Shown here one piece after another: positions 60,924 to 64,000 of a DNA stretch of 64,000 bases (positions are counted from its first letter, which is position 1; each line of letters opens with the position of its first letter). The notes beneath the pieces were generated by a model. That model saw nothing but the letters and a program-made list of their open reading frames with translations. It was not told the origin of the DNA and did no database searches. The position numbers were made by a program, and so were the translations under genes. Source of the stretch: an uncultured Methanoregula sp. (lineage in GTDB: Archaea > Halobacteriota > Methanomicrobia > Methanomicrobiales > Methanospirillaceae); the NCBI RefSeq assembly GCF_963667735.1, contig NZ_OY763919.1, positions 1,675,539-1,739,538 on the forward strand. The letters are read 5' to 3'.

Positions 60924-62249
60924 ATGTCAGCAGACGTAACGAAGATGCTCAAGAAAATAGAGGCGGACGGGGTAAAATTCATCCGCCTACAGTTCACGGA
61001 TATCCAGGGGATGCCGAAAAACGTCTCGATCCCTGCCATCCAGGCTGAGAAAGCGCTCACCGAAGGGATCTGGTTTGACGGTTCTTCCATTGAAGGATTT
61101 GCCAGAATCGAAGAATCCGACATGATCCTCAAGCCCGACCCGGCAACTTATGCCGTTCTTCCCTGGAGACCTCAGGAAGGAAAGGTGGCCCGGTTCATCT
61201 GCGATGTCCAGACGTACGGCAACAAGCCTTTCGAGGGCGACCCCCGTTACATCCTGCGCAAGACCATGGCTGAAGCAGCCAAGGCAGGCTATACATTCAA
61301 TACCGGTCCCGAACTGGAGTTCTTCCTTTTCAAGATGTACGATGGTGTGCCCACCACCGAGTTCGAGGATCATGGCGCATACTTTGACCTTGCCCCCACC
61401 GACTCAGCGGAAGATGTCCGGCGCGATGTCGTTCTTGCGCTGAGCGAGATGGGCTTTGAGATCGAAGCCTCGCACCACGAAGTTGCTGACAGCCAGCACG
61501 AGATCGACTTCAAGTACGGCGATGCACTGACAACCGCAGACCGGGTCATCACGTTTAAGTTCGCAACCAAGTCCATTGCCCTCCAGTACGGACTCCATGC
61601 CTCGTTCATGGCCAAGCCGATCGCCGGCATCAACGGCAGCGGTATGCACACCCACGGCTCGCTCTCCAAGAACGGCAAGAATGCCTTCTTCGATGCGAAC
61701 GCGGAACTGCAGCTCTCCGACACCTGTCTCTACTATATCGGCGGTCTCCTCAAGCACGCAAAGGCCATCACGCGTGTGGCAAACCCGACCATCAACTCCT
61801 ACAAGCGCCTGGTCCCCGGCTATGAAGCCCCCTGTTATCTTGCCTGGAGTGCGGCAAACCGCTCTGCCCTTGTCCGCGTTCCCGCAGCCCGTGGCAACAG
61901 CACCCGTGCCGAGTTCCGCAGCCCGGACCCGATGTGCAACCCGTACCTCACCTTTGCCTGCATGCTTGCAGCCGGTATGGACGGCATCAAGAACAAGATC
62001 ATGCCGCCGGAGTCCACCAACACCAACATCTACCACCTCAATGCAAAAGACCGCAAGAGGTTAAAAGTCGAGATGCTCCCGGCGAGCTTAGCAGAGGCAA
62101 ACGCAGCGCTCCTGAAAGACGAAGTGATCTGCAATACCCTTGGCGAGCATGTGGTGACCAACCTCACCCGCATTGCCGAGATGGAAACCGATGCCTTCCG
62201 GCTCGCGGTCCACCCGTGGGAACTGGAAAGGTACCTGGCAACCTACTAA
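60924..62249 (+). CDS. glnA: Glutamine synthetase type I
   Basis: 441 residues. The beta-grasp domain (FIRLQFTDIQGMPKNVSIPA, GIWFDGSSIEGFARIEESDM) and the catalytic domain (NTGPELEFFLF, GINGSGMHTHGSL, NRSALVRVPAARG, EFRSPDPMCNPYLTFA) are complete. The Tyr-containing adenylylation loop of enteric enzymes is absent, so it is of the GSI-alpha type, regulated by transcription and small effectors. With the divergent glutamate synthase operon it completes the GS-GOGAT cycle. Start ATG 60924; the short distance to the TATA box implies little or no leader. Confidence 0.97.
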   Translation: MSADVTKMLKKIEADGVKFIRLQFTDIQGMPKNVSIPAIQAEKALTEGIWFDGSSIEGFARIEESDMILKPDPATYAVLPWRPQEGKVARFICDVQTYGNKPFEGDPRYILRKTMAEAAKAGYTFNTGPELEFFLFKMYDGVPTTEFEDHGAYFDLAPTDSAEDVRRDVVLALSEMGFEIEASHHEVADSQHEIDFKYGDALTTADRVITFKFATKSIALQYGLHASFMAKPIAGINGSGMHTHGSLSKNGKNAFFDANAELQLSDTCLYYIGGLLKHAKAITRVANPTINSYKRLVPGYEAPCYLAWSAANRSALVRVPAARGNSTRAEFRSPDPMCNPYLTFACMLAAGMDGIKNKIMPPESTNTNIYHLNAKDRKRLKVEMLPASLAEANAALLKDEVICNTLGEHVVTNLTRIAEMETDAFRLAVHPWELERYLATY

Positions 62250-62319
62250 TCAAAAAATTTTTTAGAATTTTCGGCGATGTTTGGACTTGTAATCCCGTAA
62301 CGGTCGGCCGATCGTTCTG

Positions 62320-62400
62320 TTAATTCTCTCAAGCCCGGGCTATGGCTCAATGGTGAGTGGACACGGAGTGTCACTCAGGATCAATTTGGGATTTGATCCG
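62320..62400 (+). other. Structured leader upstream of amt
   Basis: In the 198-bp glnA-amt gap, two stem-loops lie close together: GACAC-GGA-GTGTC extended by GAGTG/CACTC (about 62356-62376, one bulge) and GGATCAA-8 nt-TTGATCC (62378-62399). The upstream part (GCCCGGGC at 62331-62338) is also palindromic. The AAAAAATTTTTTAG just after the glnA stop may be a terminator or a TATA region. An mRNA leader controlling amt is one explanation. Confidence 0.45.
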
Positions 62401-62447
62401 GCCGGATGAAACAGAACCTCTGCAGATTCTCAAATACGGTGATTACT

Positions 62448-63644
62448 ATGGCGATGGATACTGGTGTAACCTGCTGGCTTCTCGTATCAGCACTGCTTGT
62501 CATGCTGATGACTCCCGGTGTCGGCCTTTTTTATGGCGGACTTGTTCGAAAGAAGAATTTCATCTCGATGATTGCGCTCTCGTTTGTGAGCCTGGCGCTC
62601 GCGAGCATCCATTGGATCCTGATCGGGTACTCGCTTGCATTCGGGCCGGATGTCGGGGGGTTCATCGGGAACCTGGATTATCTCGGGTTATCCGGAGTGA
62701 GTGCAAGTGCCGGGACGGGAACCTATCCCCCGCTCGTCTTCATGGCGTTCCAGCTCTTCTTTGCAGCGGTGACTGTGACGATTGTCACCTCGGCAGTTGC
62801 TGAGCGGATCAAACTCTCCTCCTATATTGTCTTCTCGCTTGTCTGGCTCACGGTCGTGTATTGCCCTCTTGCACACTGGGCCTGGGGGGGCGGATGGGCG
62901 CAGCAGATGGGACTCATCGATTTTGCCGGGGGAACGGTTGTTGAGATCTGTTCCGGGTTTGCAGCTCTTGCGCTCGCTCTTGTCATCGGGCGCCGGGCCG
63001 GCTTCGGGGAGCATGCCCTTGAGCCCCACAATATCCCGATAGCTCTTCTGGGTGCAGCGCTCCTCTGGTTCGGCTGGTTCGGGTTCAATGCGGGCAGTGC
63101 TCTTGCCGTGAACAGCAGTGCGGCAATTGCCTTTGTCAATACCAACACTGCCGCTGCAGCCGGTACCCTTGCCTGGATGGTTGCGAGCTGGTACCGCGGC
63201 AAGCCCAGCTCCCTGGGGATGGTGAGCGGCGCTATTGCCGGGATGGTGGCGATCACGCCCGCCGCCGGTTTTGTCACACCGCTTGTTGCCGTGCTTATCG
63301 GGGCGGTTGCCGGTGTGCTCTGCTATTACATGATGCTTGTACGGATCTCCAAAAAGCTGGACGAGAGTCTCGATGCCTGGGCAATCCATGGCATGGGCGG
63401 GCTCTGGGGAACGCTTGCAACCGGCATCTTTGCAGCAGCAGCTATCGGTGGATTCACCGGTCTTCTGGAAGGAAATTCCTCGCAGTTCCTCTACAATGCC
63501 GTGGGGGCATTTGCAGCTCTTGCGTATGCGTTTGTCGTCACCTGGATCATCGGCATCGCGATCGATCGGACGATCGGCCTGCGCGTAACCGCGGATGAAG
63601 AGTACGTGGGTCTTGATATCTGCCAGCATGGGGAACGGGCCTAG
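62448..63644 (+). CDS. amt: Ammonium transporter Amt with Glu at the first twin-His site
   Basis: 398 residues and 11 TM helices of the Amt/Mep/Rh family. [35 protein letters not shown] and the phenylalanine-gate surroundings are normal. In the motif [10 protein letters not shown](S/N)(S/A)G the His is Glu166 here ([13 protein letters not shown]); the second His of the pair ([10 protein letters not shown]) is kept. Yeast Mep1/Mep3 have the same Glu. ATG 62448 with GGTGAT upstream is the start. No glnK follows in the 350 bp that remain. Confidence 0.95.
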   Translation: MAMDTGVTCWLLVSALLVMLMTPGVGLFYGGLVRKKNFISMIALSFVSLALASIHWILIGYSLAFGPDVGGFIGNLDYLGLSGVSASAGTGTYPPLVFMAFQLFFAAVTVTIVTSAVAERIKLSSYIVFSLVWLTVVYCPLAHWAWGGGWAQQMGLIDFAGGTVVEICSGFAALALALVIGRRAGFGEHALEPHNIPIALLGAALLWFGWFGFNAGSALAVNSSAAIAFVNTNTAAAAGTLAWMVASWYRGKPSSLGMVSGAIAGMVAITPAAGFVTPLVAVLIGAVAGVLCYYMMLVRISKKLDESLDAWAIHGMGGLWGTLATGIFAAAAIGGFTGLLEGNSSQFLYNAVGAFAALAYAFVVTWIIGIAIDRTIGLRVTADEEYVGLDICQHGERA

Positions 63645-63782
63645 AGAAGTCATATCCCGTATCTCTTTTTCGTCCTGTAATCGTCAGTGATGTATTGCCG
63701 GAATTTCCGGTTTTTTTGTAATGTTCCCTTTTCTCATCCAGCGCTTTTTTGCGGTTTTCTTATCCGGTAAATTGCAGAATTA

Positions 63783-63814
63783 GAAATATTTTTAAGTGTA
63801 GGAATACAATTTCC
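63783..63814 (+). promoter_or_regulatory. Promoter with NrpR-type operator at the right edge
   Basis: A TATA region (GAAATATTTTTAAG, 63783-63796) followed by GGAA-TACAAT-TTCC at 63801-63814, a perfect GGAA-N6-TTCC site. It sits in a wider inverted repeat GTAGGAA-10 nt-TTCCTAC. This predicts a nitrogen-regulated rightward transcript starting near 63812. Confidence 0.75.
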
Positions 63815-63861
63815 TTCCTACAATTGTACCAACCCTATGATTACACAAAGCAGAGCAGAAC

Positions 63862-63944
63862 AGGAGTAAGAATCTCTGGCCTGGTATCCGCCGATTCCCC
63901 GGACTTGAAATCCGGCATGGGCGTTCTGGTTCAGATTCACTCCT
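63862..63944 (+). ncRNA. Structured RNA in the NrpR-controlled transcript (or small ORF)
   Basis: AGGAGT-AA-GAATCT (63862-63875) pairs with AGATTCACTCCT (63933-63944), a 12-bp stem with one 2-nt bulge. Inside is CCGGA-CTTGAAA-TCCGG (63899-63915), which equals a tRNA-Ser(TGA) anticodon arm, and GGC-CTGGTATCC-GCC (63878-63892), like a D-arm; no normal T-arm or acceptor CCA end follows. The same DNA is open from TTG 63824 to 63967 (47 codons, host-like third positions, ending HSFSGLEND). Structured regulatory RNA, decayed tRNA-like element and small protein are all possible. Confidence 0.4.
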
Positions 63945-63981
63945 TCTCCGGTCTGGAGAATGATTAAGAGCAGAAACAACA

Positions 63982-64000
63982 ATGCAAAACTGGTTACAGG
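63982..64000 (+). CDS. Possible start of the next gene (cut by the window edge)
   Basis: ATG 63982 begins MQNWLQ and runs off the window. It is the first plausible start after the NrpR-controlled promoter besides the TTG at 63824. Too short to name; a GlnK or second Amt gene would fit the context. Confidence 0.25.

Noticed and set aside
62331-62400. tRNA in the glnA-amt gap
   Set aside because: D-arm-like GGCTCAATGGTGAGT is present, but the anticodon loop would be only 3-5 nt and the last stem-loop does not have a T-loop.
63862-63944. tRNA-Ser(TGA)
   Set aside because: The anticodon arm and a D-like arm are there, but the T-arm does not form and the outer stem is a 12-bp bulged helix, not a 7-bp acceptor. 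Kept as a structured RNA candidate instead.

Overview
The window comes from a hydrogenotrophic methanogenic archaeon, most likely Methanomicrobiales close to Methanoregula. This rests on the archaeal information-processing genes (L15e, L37Ae, RpoP, SBDS, Pcc1, prefoldin, NAC, thermosome, archaeal CCA-adding enzyme, archaeal RecJ-like DHH protein), a split archaeal glutamate synthase with an F420-type FrhB-like partner, NrpR-type nitrogen operators, and many Thr-rich surface proteins and lipoproteins typical of that order. The species assignment is inference; no rRNA is present.

Layout. 0.1-7.4 kb: an RND (HAE3/MMPL) exporter, then an operon of two APC antiporters around a large TyrDC-type PLP decarboxylase. 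7.6-10.1 kb: thermosome and an orphan gene. 10.2-11.4 kb: a repeat-rich, partly AT-rich patch with a MITE-like element and one foreign-looking membrane protein. 11.4-16.2 kb: tRNA/DNA maintenance genes (TrmI, NAC, PUA protein, DHH nuclease), NAD(P)HX repair and MoaC. 16.3-18.5 kb: a sensor kinase followed by a relic of a second moaC and a relic transposase. 18.5-23.7 kb: the archaeal proteasome/RNase P/ribosome superoperon (L15e, Rpp30, Pop5, PsmA, SBDS, L37Ae, RpoP, Pcc1, prefoldin beta, MESH1-like hydrolase), without exosome genes. 23.8-26.3 kb: PepSY protein and LeuA-type synthase. 26.4-26.6 kb: intron-containing tRNA-Tyr and tRNA-Asp.

26.59-36.73 kb is an integrated, AT-rich mobile element in the 3' half of tRNA-Asp, bounded by a 45-bp perfect direct repeat. 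Its integrase is partitioned: an N-terminal piece reads antisense into the tRNA at the left end, and the tyrosine-recombinase body begins in the right repeat copy in the same frame, so excision would restore one gene of about 413 codons (SSV-type logic). Cargo is a P-loop ATPase with a winged helix, a HEPN-motif protein, and a run of small membrane, zinc-ribbon, lipoprotein and PEGA surface proteins separated by repeated, TTGCA-rich intergenic blocks.

37-51.5 kb: mostly envelope and signalling genes (Cache lipoprotein, YIP1, YkgJ, PH-domain and zinc-ribbon proteins, DUF4349, HEAT repeats, a frameshifted dCache-HAMP-PAS kinase, ArsR plus an Hsp20-like protein). 51.5-56 kb: class III ribonucleotide reductase with a glutaredoxin-like partner (NrdD lacks the usual C-terminal glycyl-radical region), then ThpR and the CCA-adding enzyme. 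56.4-64 kb: nitrogen assimilation, with a four-gene split glutamate synthase operon divergent from glnA, then an Amt transporter. GGAA-N6-TTCC NrpR-type operators sit in front of glnA and in front of a structured transcript at the right edge.

The most notable items are the partitioned-integrase element with its repeat-bordered cargo modules, the NrdD lacking a glycyl-radical domain, the Amt with Glu at the first twin-His position, the decarboxylase/double-antiporter module, and the NrpR-controlled structured RNA at the right end.
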